From: Lumbricus rubellus
Taxonomy: Eukaryota > Annelida > Clitellata > Crassiclitellata > Lumbricidae
Length of the DNA stretch: 64,000 bases
Direction: 5' to 3'
Assembly (NCBI GenBank): GCA_945859605.1
Contig: OX243811.1
Coordinates: forward strand, 67,893,585-67,957,584
Shown here: positions 10,301 to 22,331 of the stretch, piece by piece
Position numbering within the stretch: position 1 is the stretch's first letter
How the letters are laid out: each line of letters starts with the position of its first letter
Made by a program: the position numbers and the translations under genes
The notes under the pieces: model-generated
Told to the model about the DNA's origin: nothing
The model's database searches: none
What the model saw: the letters and a program-made list of their open reading frames with translations, nothing else

Positions 10301-12339
10301 CAGGGGCGGAAACCTAGGGGGGGACAGGGGGGGACGGTCCCCCCCAAAGAAGACGTTGGGGGGGACGGCCCATGCATTTGTCCCCCCCAATGTTCAAGCG
10401 TTAGGACATGTACACAATCTTCAGTAGGGAACTAGAGAAAAAGTTTAGCAGATGAAGTAAATATTTATAAAGTTATGAACTCCAGAGCAATCCAGGCACT
10501 AACCAAAAGTTATTAAGTCCCACATTGGATAGTTTGCGAACATTATACTGTATAGATAAGACACCTCTTTTAACTCGTTTCCAATTATTATAAAGACCTG
10601 AAAACACCCAACGTCACAAACTCACAACGTCACATGTCGGGTTTCTGCTAAATTCAATTCAGCTTCTCTTCAGGCTCAAATCAGCGTCATGTTCAACATC
10701 AGAAGTAAAAGGAAAAGTTAATACGTAAATAAGTAAGTAAGTAAGTATTTTGTTTATTGTTCCTCTGGAAAACGAACAGTGGGACATAGAACATCATTGG
10801 GTCCATGGGCGGAGTTTATAACGGGCTAGGGGGCTCAAACCCCTCAAGAAGACCCAGATTCAGGTCTGTCACAAAGAAAATGGTATAGTTTCCGGGGTTA
10901 GCCCCCAAGAAATTTTCACGAGCGAAACTTGAATCCGATGATTAACGCTTTTTTATCCAGGAAAAATTGCATGGTTGTTGTGAAACTTCAATTAAAGTCG
11001 TTGACTAAAACGGGTGTGTCCGGAAAGTTAGTATGGTTTCATGAGATTTCTATTAAACTCGACGTGTGTAAGGAAAAAGAATGGTTTTTACGAGATTTCA
11101 ACTCTATGACCAAGAAAAGGTCGACACACTTTTTGTCTGAAAAATAATATGGTTTTGTGAGATTTAAATTAAACTCCCAAAAAATATGTTTACGCAAAAT
11201 AGTATGGTTTTTATGAGAATTTAACAAATTTCGATGACTAAAAAAGGTGTTTACGGAAATATTATGGTCTTATGAGATTTCAATTAAACTCAATGACTAA
11301 AAAAGGTGTTTACGGTAATTAGTATGGTTTTATGATATTTCAAATAAACTACTTGACTAAAAAAGGTGTTTACGCAAGATAGTATGGTTTTTATTAGATT
11401 TAAATTAAACTCGATGACTAAAAAGGCTCATTAACTTTTGATTCGAGAAAAAAATTCCGGCGCCGCTCAATCTGGACCAAGTCTCCGCCTCATATCCAAA
11501 CTTTAAGTTTTTTTAGCCCCCAAAAATGTAAACCAAACTCCGTCCACGATTTGGTCTCTTGAACGGATTTAATCTATGCATAATGAGAGTTGGCAGGGCT
11601 TTTAAACGTGCAAGTTCACATAGAAGTGTTGATTTTAAATAAAATGGCAGTTATAATGGTCTTAGACAATTGTAAAATCACATCCTCGCAGCAAAAAATA
11701 GTTTTGAAAAAGTCATTGTCATCTGGTTGGCAGTTATTTACCAGGGTAGATCAAAAGGCTGAGAAAAAGTCATGCAGTTCTGTAACGGAATTCTTTTGAT
11801 ATGCTCTGATAGTATGTATATAATAATTATAGACAAGAGTAGATTTTCATTCCTATCAGTGTTTTCTTTTTAGTCTTTCTAATAAACATAATTTGCATGT
11901 AATAAATTAACGCAAATATTTTAGTCATGAATTTGAGTAATATGCACTACATAGTATGATTTTCTTATATATATTTTTGATTGATTGCATTACAGAGGTG
12001 TCTATGTTAAATGCATAGATAGTTTTTTTGCAAAACTGTTTTGCGAAATTTAGCACATTCCATCATTATATAAATTTGTGATATCTGCATTAAAAAGGTG
12101 TCTAATACAATCTGCACTCCGATCGTGTTCAATAACAAATTACAGTTTGAACTACTTCTATTGGGACTAAGAAAATGGATCATTTTTCATTTTTGACGAC
12201 AGCTAAAATGCTACAATTAGGTGTGAATATTAAAAACAACCTTAATTCACCCCTCCCAACTCGGTGCTTCGCGCTTCAGCGATCGTCTTTCAGCCGCTCG
12301 TCCGTCCCCCCCAAAGTTCGGACCAGGTTTCCGCCCCTG
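10301..12339. mobile_element. Non-autonomous hAT family A, copy 1 (2039 bp)
   Basis: The ends are perfect 15-bp inverted repeats CAGGGGCGGAAACCT, flanked by the 8-bp duplication CCAACCAT at 10293-10300 and 12340-12347. Both subterminal regions contain G-runs with the CCCCCCAAAG motif. No transposase domain is seen. A second TIR element (10804-11548) is nested inside. A related copy lies at 51177-52649. Confidence 0.9.
10804..11548. mobile_element. hAT-like element nested in family A copy 1
   Basis: The element is 745 bp. The ends are CATGGGCGGAGTTTA and, reverse complemented, CGTGGACGGAGTTTG (12 of 15 match). It is flanked by ATTGGGTC (10796-10803) and ATTTGGTC (11549-11556), an 8-bp duplication with one difference. 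Its core is a tandem array of about 60 bp units containing GACTAAAAAAGGTGTTTACG (about 10990-11430). Confidence 0.75.
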
Positions 12340-12347
12340 CCAACCAT

Positions 12348-13672
12348 CTAAAGCAACTAATGCAAGATACCTTTGGGCCTCATTGGCCTATGCCCTATGT
12401 GATAAAATAATGCCCACCAACAAAAGAAGACACACAGACACAGACAGATACACAGACAAACACAGACACGCGAGAAAAGAAACAGAAGCACAGGGTTGGC
12501 CCTTATGCATATACGTACAGCTGTGTGTAGATAGTAAGACTACCAGGATGTGTGGTATACCAGCGCAGCTCAGAACACAGGCTCCATAGGCCATGCGAGC
12601 CATTCGAAAGGCGAGAGAGACATACACGTAGTCAGACAGGCAGATAGGCAGACAGATAGATAGGCAGAGAAAGCTGTACCAGGCGGAACAGTCCCACTTG
12701 TTGAGAGTGGCATACTATAGGCCTACAGCCGCACGCAACCGCCACCGCCATCGCCGCCGACATAGTTCACGAAACATGTGGACCACGTAACAGAGGCCGA
12801 TCTGGCTCCCTCCCTCTCTGTCTCCCTCCCTCTCTGTCTCCCCCTCTCTGTCTCTCTGTGTGTGTGTCTCTCTCTCTCTCTTCCTATTTCGATGGTTGCA
12901 GTCCATGCAACTGTAGTCAAGCAGACGAGGCATCATCAGTCTACAGCAGTATTGTGTACGTGCGTTTAATTGCGACCAAGTGAATTCGGTAATCGTCCTT
13001 GCTCAACATAGTACACGCTGTACATGTACATGCTGTGCTTCTTTTTCATTCTGCTTCTGTTGAACGGACTTTGGACATAACAATCGCGAACGATCAGAAG
13101 AGATTGTTTAGAGTAAACAAAAGCTGCGACTTCGTTCTTCAAAGTATCATTTTGTTTATCGCAGTTAAAGTTGTTTGTGCGACAAGAAAAGAAAGAAAAG
13201 AAACTTCTCTAAAGGTCGTTCGCTGTTAGTAGCCTATCTTTGACATCGCTAATAACATCGTTGTTCAACCACAATGTCATGATGACTATAATAGTGGAGT
13301 TAAACGTTTCTGAAATATAACAACATCGCATTTAACAACAGCTGATCTAATGAGATCTAATGAGATCTATACGACATCTAATGAGATCTAATGAGATCTA
13401 ATGATTATTATTAAGTTGTAGATAATTAGCGGTCAACATAGAAACATGAATTCGATCGCTAGTTACGGCGCTAGATTGACCGGTGACAAGGCGTTGCCAG
13501 TGGCAACCGTTGCTACGTCCAATGGAATATTCGATTGTCATCGTTCGTTTCCACCTTCGACGTCACTTCACATTGAAACGTCATTTGCAGGTCAGACCAT
13601 TATTTAGTGCAACGTCATTGGCTATACAATGTCATGTAGGCCTATACATGTATGTTAAGTCCCTCACAATGT
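12348..13672. other. No gene recognised
   Basis: The stretch contains short CAGA (12430-12475, 12630-12665) and CTCTCTGT (12810-12880) microsatellites and a TCTAATGAGA minisatellite (about 13345-13405, unit ATCTAATGAG). No coding exon is supported. Confidence 0.6.
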
Positions 13673-13959
13673 ATAGCAAGCAGGGGCGCCGTTAGGCGTA
13701 CGCACTTACGCAAGTGCGTACAGCGCGGAAAGGCAAAAAAATTTTTTCCCCACAAATTGTAAATTTATTATAAGCGATGAAATTCTATTGAAATTTTATA
13801 ATCTATAGAATATACTTACTTCCTTACTTGCTTACACTCTAATAGAGAGCCATCTGCATGATCTTGGCATTGAGCGTCTTATAGCCGCCTAGGCCCTAGA
13901 GGTCTATGGATCCTGGGATTCCTCGATGTAAAACCGTTAAAACTTTTTTTTTAATTTAA

Positions 13960-14582
13960 TTTTTGTTTGTATGTGTTTTTTTGTGCACTTTTTATAGCCA
14001 GGGGCGGATCCAGGGGGGCAATCCGGCCATGGCCCCCATTTAAAACTGCCATGGGACGTGGCCCCCCATTTGGTATGAAATTAACAATATGCATATGGGT
14101 GTAATGGCTTATTGCCCCCCCCCCCATTCGGAAAATGGCAGGGGACGTGCCCCCCCAGTCGGTTTTCAAGTGGAGGAGTAAAAAAAAGGTCATAAACTTT
14201 TTGGCGGATGAAATGGTAAGATTTTCTCCCAAAAAATTTGGCAGATGACTAAAAAAAACCCTCATCAACCTTTTTGGAGGATGAAAGTACTTCAGCCAAA
14301 GACTGATCCCTATTTATTTTCGACCAAAAACCAAATTTCGAAATTTGTTTAACCTGTCCCTAGTGTCCCATCATCCCAGGTTCTAAGATTTTTGCCCCCC
14401 CCCCCTGGAAGAGTTCTGGATCCGCCACTGGTTATAGCGCCCCTTCAAGCTCTCTACGCCGACCGAAGCGTTGAGCAATTGTGAGTGAAGGACTTGCCCA
14501 AGGTCCTTACGCGGCGAGGTGGATTCGAACCTGGAAAATTCCGGCTTCAAGGCGACGATAGCAAAGCAATATGCCGATCTAA
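13960..14582 (-). mobile_element. tRNA-derived SINE, split by a hAT MITE
   Basis: On the minus strand the body reads from a B-box GGTTCGAATCC (complement at 14520-14530) through CCTTGGGCAAGTCCTTCACT to a GCTATAA tail. The tail continues on the far side of the MITE as GCTATAAAAAGTGCACAAA. It matches the more complete copy at 43893-44140 and its A-box end is degraded. Confidence 0.75.
13999..14430. mobile_element. hAT-type MITE family D inserted in a SINE
   Basis: The element is 432 bp with inverted ends CAGGGGCGGATCCAG and CAGTGGCGGATCCAG. It is flanked by TTTATAGC (13991-13998) and GTTATAGC (14431-14438), 7 of 8 identical. The flanks are the two halves of an antisense SINE tail, so this is a second level of nesting within family C. 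Confidence 0.85.
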
Positions 14583-14962
14583 AGGTATCAAATTGCACCT
14601 CCTAAACATCACCCCCGGCAACTTGTACCGTAACCGGTTTCAGATTACCCCCGGACACTAGATTTGCATAGATTTATCCGTCATCCCAGTGTGGTTTGTT
14701 ATCAATATTTTACTCGGAAAAATAATAGCCTCGAAGCCATTTCTCCATGTAACTTCAGCGGCGATTTAGTATTTTAGTTACAGATGAAAATATTTATAAC
14801 AAACCAAACCACGAAGTGTTATAACGGATGAAAATCTTCAGACCAAAACAAGAAGCGGGATTATTTTTCTGATATTTTTAGTCCAATAAATGCGACGATT
14901 GATGCAAATTACAGTTTGCAGAGGGGGTAATGTTTAGGAGGGGGTAATAATTTGAAGCCTTT
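14583..14962. mobile_element. Fold-back MITE, copy 1
   Basis: The ends are TAAAGGTATCAAATT and, reverse complemented, TAAAGGCTTCAAATT, each followed by a CCTCCTAAACATYACCCCC block. The interior is a large imperfect inverted repeat, with arms sharing TGGTTTGTTATCAATATTTT and CTTCTTGTTTTGGTCTGAAG-type sequence around a centre near 14770. The flanking dinucleotide may be TA. A second copy is at 56442-57661. Confidence 0.75.
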
Positions 14963-15769
14963 AGCATGAGCGTCCGCAGGAATTTGTCTAGGGGCGCAAA
15001 CTTTTATATAATTGTCACATGGTCTAAATTTATTGGGTGACAGTTTGAATTTCCATATTACCACAAGAGAATCCTATATCCTACCTATACGTTATGCGCC
15101 CAAAGAAAGATATATTATATAGGTTCAACATGACTGCCTAAAAATGGCTCCATTTGAGGTCGACACAGCCAAAAATGCGCTGGTCGCTGGGTCTCCACCC
15201 CCAGACCCCGCTGGGGGAGCTTACTGTAAAGACAAAACCTTTCTCTTTTACAATAACATTTTGATTTTTATTGTTATCCTGGTAGCTTGCGACACTGAAA
15301 AACGACTTATTCTTAAAAATTTCGCGACTTTGTCGTTCACAAATAGCTGGCAAACAGGAGCTTAAAATGGCTCCATTTAGCTTAAAATGGCTCCATTTAA
15401 GGTCGAAACAGCCAAAAATGCGCTGGTCGCTGGGGTTCCGCCCCAGACCCCGCTGGGGGAGCTTACGACGCTCCCCCAGACCCCCTAGTCGGGATGGGCT
15501 TCGTGCCTTCGGCACTCGCAACTTCCCGCCTTCGGCGCCGCCACTGACGACCAATGAGGCCTACAATACAGCGTCCTGGCACTTTTTTGCACTTTAAGCA
15601 CTGTATATGTATATATATATGGGATTGGATTGGTAGGCCCAAGTATTTACGCCCCCCTAACCAGAAATCCTGGATCCGCCTCTGAATATAAGCTCGTATC
15701 GATCGCTATTCGCTTCAATTATTTTGTGCAAGTTGTGCGTACAGAAATAAAATCCTGGCGGCGCCGCTG

Positions 15770-16395
15770 ATAGCAAGAGTGTATGACAACTTGACAAGCA
15801 CATGACGCTTCTTGTAGGCGCCCTTGTAGCGGCATGGCTGCGTTACGGCGCCATAGAAATTGTCATCGTTATCTTGTATCAATGACCAGAAAGAATGTTA
15901 GTCTTAACGAAGACATGTGCACAAACACAATGCACGATGTGCACATGTCTCGTGTCAGCGCATGTGAAGAAATTATAAAATATTGTTGTATCGCTCTTCA
16001 TAATAATTATGATCTCTCCGACATCTCAGACGTATAATAAAAATAGGCCTAATATTGCATCGGCCACCGATTCACCACTCAACCAACCAACAATATTTTA
16101 TACTACGCAAGTGAAGGAGGGAACTAACCTTATAGGCCTATAATTATAATAGTCCGCGAATACCGCACCCATAAAGTTAGCAATAATAATAATATGACAT
16201 TCATCTTTCTTCTTAGAAGTTTTGATTCTACTTGCTCTTTAGTGACTAGTCTATGCTTATTAAATTTTGATGCTGAACGAATATAAAGTTGAGATCAGTT
16301 AATTTTCTTCGCTGAACTGATTTGCTGAAGGACAGTGAAAGTGATCAGTTAAATAATTATTTGCAAAGACATTATTTAACGACGGAAATAGCGAT
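15770..16395. other. No gene recognised
   Basis: A/T-rich unique-looking sequence between the family C element and a microsatellite block. Nothing coding is supported. Confidence 0.55.
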
Positions 16396-17051
<656 letters not shown>

Positions 17052-17144
17052 TGAATCAACAACATGATCATAATTTAACAATTTTGTTTTCGTATTAAAT
17101 AACGGCAACATCATCACGTGGCTTCTCACAGCGAACGGGTTTAC

Positions 17145-17640
17145 AGACTCCATCCTGTCTGTGTCTGTCTGTTCCGACTGCCTCCGTCTATTCGTCCGTC
17201 TGTGTGTGTGTCTGTGTTTGTCTTTCTGTGTCTGTCTGTGTCTGTCTGTTCCGACTGCCGTCGTCTATTCGTCCGTCTGTGTGTGTGTGTGTCTGTGTTT
17301 GTCTTTCTGTGTCTGTCTGTGTCTGTGTCTGTCTGTTCCGACTGCCTCCGTCTATTCGTCCGTCTGTGTGTGTCTGTGTGTGTCTGTGTCTGTTTGTCTG
17401 TCTGTGTCTGTGTCTGTCTGTTCCGACTGCCTCCGTCTATTCGTCCGTCTGTGTGTGTCTGTGTGTGTCTGTGTGTGTCTGTGTCTGTTTGTCTGTCTGT
17501 GTCTGTCTGTATCCGGCTTTATCCGTCTATTCGTCCGTCTGTCTGTGTCTCTGTCTGTGTCTGTGTGTGTCCGGCTGCTTCCGTCTATTCGTCCGTCTGT
17601 CTGTCTGTCTGTGTCTGTCTGTGTCTGTCTCTCGTCGTTC
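17145..17640. repeat. Minisatellite with TCTATTCGTCCGTCTGTGTG
   Basis: Six blocks, each with TCTATTCGTCCGTCTG preceded by CCGACTGCC or CCGGCT and followed by variable GTCTGT/GTGTGT stretches, spaced about 70-95 bp apart. Confidence 0.9.
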
Positions 17641-17799
17641 AATCAACGTCATCGCTTGGCTGACATTGTTTTCTTGGAAATATAAATTAAATAGAAATTC
17701 CGCTGACGTCGCATTTACAGATATTGCGTCATCCAGTAATTTCATGATCACCTCTCGCTACCAGCCACACCACCAACACCACCAATCAATACCACCATA

Positions 17800-18190
17800 T
17801 ATATATATATAATATATATATATATAAAATTTATATATATCTATATATTTTTCATATATAGAGAGAGAGACGGACAGACAGACAAACAGAGACAGATAGA
17901 GAAAGAGAGAGAGAGGCCGAGGCAGAGGCAGAGGAGACAGCGAGCAGGACGACGTGAAGGAGGAAGAAAGTAGAAGCAGAAATTGGATGATGAAGTAGAG
18001 GAGGAAGAATATAGAGAAGAGGAGGAAGGTTAAGGGAGGAGGCGGAAGATAAATTAGAGAAAGGGAAGAGAACAAAGGAGGAGTGAACAATGAAAATGAA
18101 AAGGTTCAAGTTGAAAAGGAAGACGAGGAAGAGAGGATGGAATGAAAAGGATGATGAGTTGAAAGAAGAAGAAGAAGATGATGAAAAGAA
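17800..18190. repeat. TA run and purine-rich GA tract
   Basis: A TA run (about 17800-17865) is followed by GAGAGA/GACAGA and then a GAGGA/GAAGA purine tract to about 18190. Confidence 0.85.
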
Positions 18191-18302
18191 GAAAGAGTGG
18201 CTGTAAGACCGTATAATATTATGAGAAATTGACGCATCATGACGTTTCAAGTTTCATCTTTCGATGATGCAACGGTTACGACGAACGAATTCGTTGAACG
18301 GA

Positions 18303-18541
<239 letters not shown>

Positions 18542-19040
18542 ATTTGATGTCATGCTGTGATGTAGGTGATGCTGATGATGATGTGGATTGCTTGGAGGAG
18601 GATGGGATTGCGGAGGATGAATTCAATTCACCTTATACCCCGTTCCGCCTCCTCCTCCGCCTCCTCCTCCGCCTCCTCCACCACCGTAGATCCATCCATT
18701 TCCGACACACTTCCGCTTGTCATGAACCCAACAGTTTCGTTGACGAGCTTCTCCGAAACGTTTCGATTGCTGCCATTTTAGTTTTCTTGCAGTGTCATAT
18801 TTGCACAGATGATTCCATTGCTTTCAGTGACCTCAAAAATGCTAAGTTGGAGTCCGAATTCATATTTCCATTGCATACATCACTTCATTTAAAGCAATTT
18901 CAACATTGTGGCCGCCACTTTTCCCCGCCATTTTGGTTTTCTTCCAGTGCTCCATATTTATCTTTGATTCCATTGCATGCCTATAGAACCCTAACATCTT
19001 AATTTAAATTTAAAAAATCGTGTTCATATCACATACAATA

Positions 19041-19760
19041 CCCGACTTACAGCCTCTTGAAGCAATAGGCCGCCATTTTGGCCGCCATCTTTGTTTTCCC
19101 ACGCAACCGCTCAAATTCAAGCTTGCTAACCACGATTTTCGTTCTCAGAAGGGTCAAATTAGTCTAGAAAAGTATGTTAGCGAATTGTTACACGATTCAC
19201 TTCTAACAGTATCATTTCCAGATTCCAAGTCTAGTCTAATTGGCGGCCATCTTTTTCCCGCCAAAAGTAGACCACTTGCCGTGGTCCGATTTCTTGTAAC
19301 TTTTAGTATGTTCATCACCAGACCCAAGAGACCAGAACATCGTCATAAAACGCATTCTTACAATTTTGGGGATCATTTTGTAGATTGACCCGACTATGCA
19401 ACCTTTTGAAGCAATTATAGGCCGCCATTTTGGCCGCCATCTTGTTTTCTCATGCAACCGCTAAAAATTAAGCTTGCTAACCACGATTTTCGTTCTCAGG
19501 AGGGTCAAATTAGTCTAGAAAAGCATGTTAGCACATTGCTACATGATTTGCTTCTGACTGTATGATTTCCAGACTCCAAGTCTAGTCTAATTGGCGGCCA
19601 TCTTTTTCCCATCTTTTTCCCCGCCAAAATTATACCACTTGCCGTGGTCCGATTTCTTGTAACTTTTAGTATGTTCATCACCAGACCCAAGAGACCAGAA
19701 AGTCGTCATAAAGCGTTTTCTTGCAATTTTGTTGGGGTTCATCGAAGTTATGTCGTAGAT
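19041..19760. repeat. Tandem duplication of an approximately 350-bp unit with GCCGCCATTTTGG motifs
   Basis: Two copies begin with CCCGACT...GAAGCAAT at about 19041 and 19389 and are highly similar. Each contains GGCCGCCATTTTGGCCGCCA followed by a block with TTAGTATGTTCATCACCAGA. The second copy carries a short local duplication (CCCATCTTTTTCCC near 19610). The GCCGCCATTTTGG core matches the known YY1 binding consensus. No coding content is seen. Confidence 0.85.
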
Positions 19761-20399
19761 TGTCCTGACTACTAACTATAGTCTAGGGTCTGACGACAAT
19801 GCGACTGCGACCTCAAAGGATGAAGACAGAGCAAATCAAGTCTGAACTGAAAGTCTGAAACTAACCTACAATTAAAGCGCCTTGCTTGAGTGGTCGAACT
19901 TTCGCGGCCAAATATGCAGACGATGCAAGATGTTGGCCGTTTATTATGAGCTACACCAGCTGAACAGTGAACACATTCAGTCTGAAAAACGCACGCACGC
20001 ACACGCACACACACAGTTCTACGCACACGAAAACTCACACCCGAACACGCACGCACACCACACACATGCTCAAAAACACACGAACGCACGCGCACTTCTA
20101 GATCTGTGTCTACTCTAGTCTCTTCTCTCTGAAATTCTCCAACTGCTCTTTAGTGTACGCTGACATTTATTGACAACGAATTCTCTCAGCAAGCAGTCTA
20201 CTATCATGATACTATAATGCACCCCGATCCTCTCTCTTCCTTCTTCACTAACCATTATTATCCCACCTCCTCTTCACGCTCACTCGCATCATCTTCACCT
20301 CCTTTCCCATCACATATACTCCTCCAGCCACCAACAGCAGATCGTCCTGCATCTACTCGAGCACCACAACAAAAGAACAACATCATCGTAACGTAACTG

Positions 20400-20890
20400 T
20401 TCATCATCATCATCATCATCATCACACGTGATTACACGATCTACATACGCTGAGGCAATCATAATCGTCTAACGCAATTTAATCGATGCAGAATTATTAT
20501 TTGTCTTTGTCCACAACAACACACTGCAACATTATTTTCCCACCAACGCCACCTATCGATGATTTGTCGTAAGAAAAACGAGGTCGTCAACCTGTCCAAC
20601 ACCACCACCACTATCACCACCACTATCACCACCACTACCAGCAGCAGCACCACTACCAGCAGCAGCAGCAGCACTACCAGCAGCACTGCAGCAGCAGCAG
20701 CAGCAGCAGCAGCACTGCACCACCACCACCACCACTACCGGCAGCAGCAGCAGCAGCACTGCACCACTACCACCACCACCACTACCAGCAGCAGCAGCAC
20801 CACTACCAGCACCACTACCAGCAGCAGCAGCATCAGCAGCAGCAGCACTGCACCACCACCACTATACCAGCAGCACTGCAGCAGCACAAA
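20400..20890. repeat. CAT, CAC/ACC and CAG trinucleotide arrays
   Basis: A CAT run (20403-20424) is followed by a long alternation of ACC and AGC triplets (about 20600-20885). The Thr/Ser open frame over it is an artefact. Confidence 0.9.
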
Positions 20891-21251
20891 CAGTCGTTTT
20901 ATGTGTCGCGGTCAATGATCTTTACACTCGGTGAAGTGCAGTTCCACTTTTTGCAACTTCCGCACGTCACGTGACATCGTCCGCGGAGTTCGATGACCTC
21001 AGAGTGACCTTCAGTTGAAATACTGCGACAGAATTGCTATGGATCTAGGTCAATGATATGAGGAGATTGACCTGATTGCAACTTGTGTGTCAGAGTAGCT
21101 TCATCAGTTGATACATTTGACGCTATAGCAGTCACCAATGAACATCACAATAGACTAATAAAATTATATTATTATGATGTGTTGCAGCTTGCCGACTTAA
21201 GTTGATGTAGACCTAGCGCCGTGCCTTTTGGGTCGAACAGCAGCGTCAAAT

Positions 21252-21517
21252 GCACACAAACAGTATTTTTGCTATGCCTACTTGCTATAGCGCCCTTTCA
21301 AGTTAACTACTCAGAGACGCTCCCGACTACAGCGCGGACACTGCATCGGAGTGTCACGCCGAAGCTCTGAGCAATTGCGAGTGAACGACTTGCCCAAGGT
21401 CCCTACGCGGCGACTTGAGGTGGATTCGAACCTGCAGTGGAGCGTTGCAGGTTCGAATCCATCTCAAATTCTCAAGCCGCTGCAAGGCAACGAACATACC
21501 CACTACACCACCGGACC
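21252..21517 (-). mobile_element. tRNA-derived SINE, rearranged copy
   Basis: On the minus strand the order is CCGGTGGTGTAGTGGG (A-box side), a B-box, CCTTGGGCAAGTCGTTCACT, GCTCAGAGCTTCGGCG and the tail GGGCGCTATAGC. It is unusual in carrying an inverted duplicate of the B-box: GGATTCGAACCTGC and GCAGGTTCGAATCC face each other at about 21422-21460. Confidence 0.8.
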
Positions 21518-21537
21518 CCACAGTGTCTTACTTAGAC

Positions 21538-21730
21538 TTAGTTCCTCCAGTTCCGATCGGAACATTGGTCGACAAGTCCTCGCCACTCCGCACGGTCGCC
21601 AGCCACCACCTCCGCCTCGTCCCAGCCCAGTCCCATCCGCTCCAGGTCCTTCCTGAAAGCGTGTCTCCAGGTGTTTCTTGGCCTGCCTCTTTTCCGTTTA
21701 CCACCCTTCGGCACCCACCCCACAGTGTAG
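21538..21730 (-). pseudogene. LINE ORF2 C-terminal fragment
   Basis: The minus strand encodes about 61 residues with the motif GKRKRGRPRNTWRHAFRKDL followed by a GLGWDEAE...DRAEWRGLV segment. This is the extreme C-terminus typical of animal endonuclease-reverse transcriptase LINEs (KRxRGRPxxTWRR). The rest of the element is absent. Confidence 0.8.
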
Positions 21731-22009
21731 TTGTAGGGTTTGTAAAGGCGTCATATAACGTTCAAATAATATTTGTAAGTGCATCATGCATCAGGATAAC
21801 CACGATATATGTGGCTTAACCTTTGCAGACGAAGGTAGACTTCGATAGCAGCTGTAGACTGTTACAGTAGTGCAGCTGCTGCTGCGTAAAAGCTGCGACA
21901 AGTAAACAGCCAACGTCATCATGCATATGCAATGAATATTATGCATGAGAGATCTATGAATATACATGAGGCGTGACGCCAATCGCTGATCAAGAAAGTC
22001 GATCGATGA

Positions 22010-22287
22010 CCTAAATTCAGTTGACCATGTACCGCGGGACCGGACGGTTAGCCCCCCCCCCCCCCCAACATCGCCCCCCAACACCCAACCCATTTCAATC
22101 GTTTGGGGCGACAACGCGAGAAAAATTGACGACGCAATTAGAACGGCACGTGCGGCGGAGTTCATAGTAAACACGAGCGACGGAGGGGCGGCAGCGGAAC
22201 AGCGGGCGGCGCTGCCGATGAGGTCGTTGCTGCCGACGGCTAGGCCGATGAAAACAGATGCATGACGTCTGCATTAATTATTTATGG

Positions 22288-22331
<44 letters not shown>

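Larger units (their letters stand above)
13681..15769. mobile_element. hAT-type element family C (2089 bp), host of nested insertions
   Basis: The left end CAGGGGCGCCGTTAGG and the reverse complement of the right end CAGCGGCGCCGCCAGG form a 16-bp inverted repeat with few mismatches. The flanks are the perfect 8-bp duplication ATAGCAAG at 13673-13680 and 15770-15777. Near the left end lies the perfect palindrome GTACGCACTT-ACGC-AAGTGCGTAC. Inside are an antisense SINE that is itself split by another hAT, and a fold-back element. The right part has an internal direct duplication with GCCAAAAATGCGCTGGTCGC at about 15169 and 15412. No transposase is seen. Confidence 0.85.

Noticed and set aside
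14963..15684. Possible further hAT element (GCGTCCGCAGGAATTT ... GGATCCGCCTCTG)
   Set aside because: The ends are similar only loosely and no 8-bp target duplication was found.
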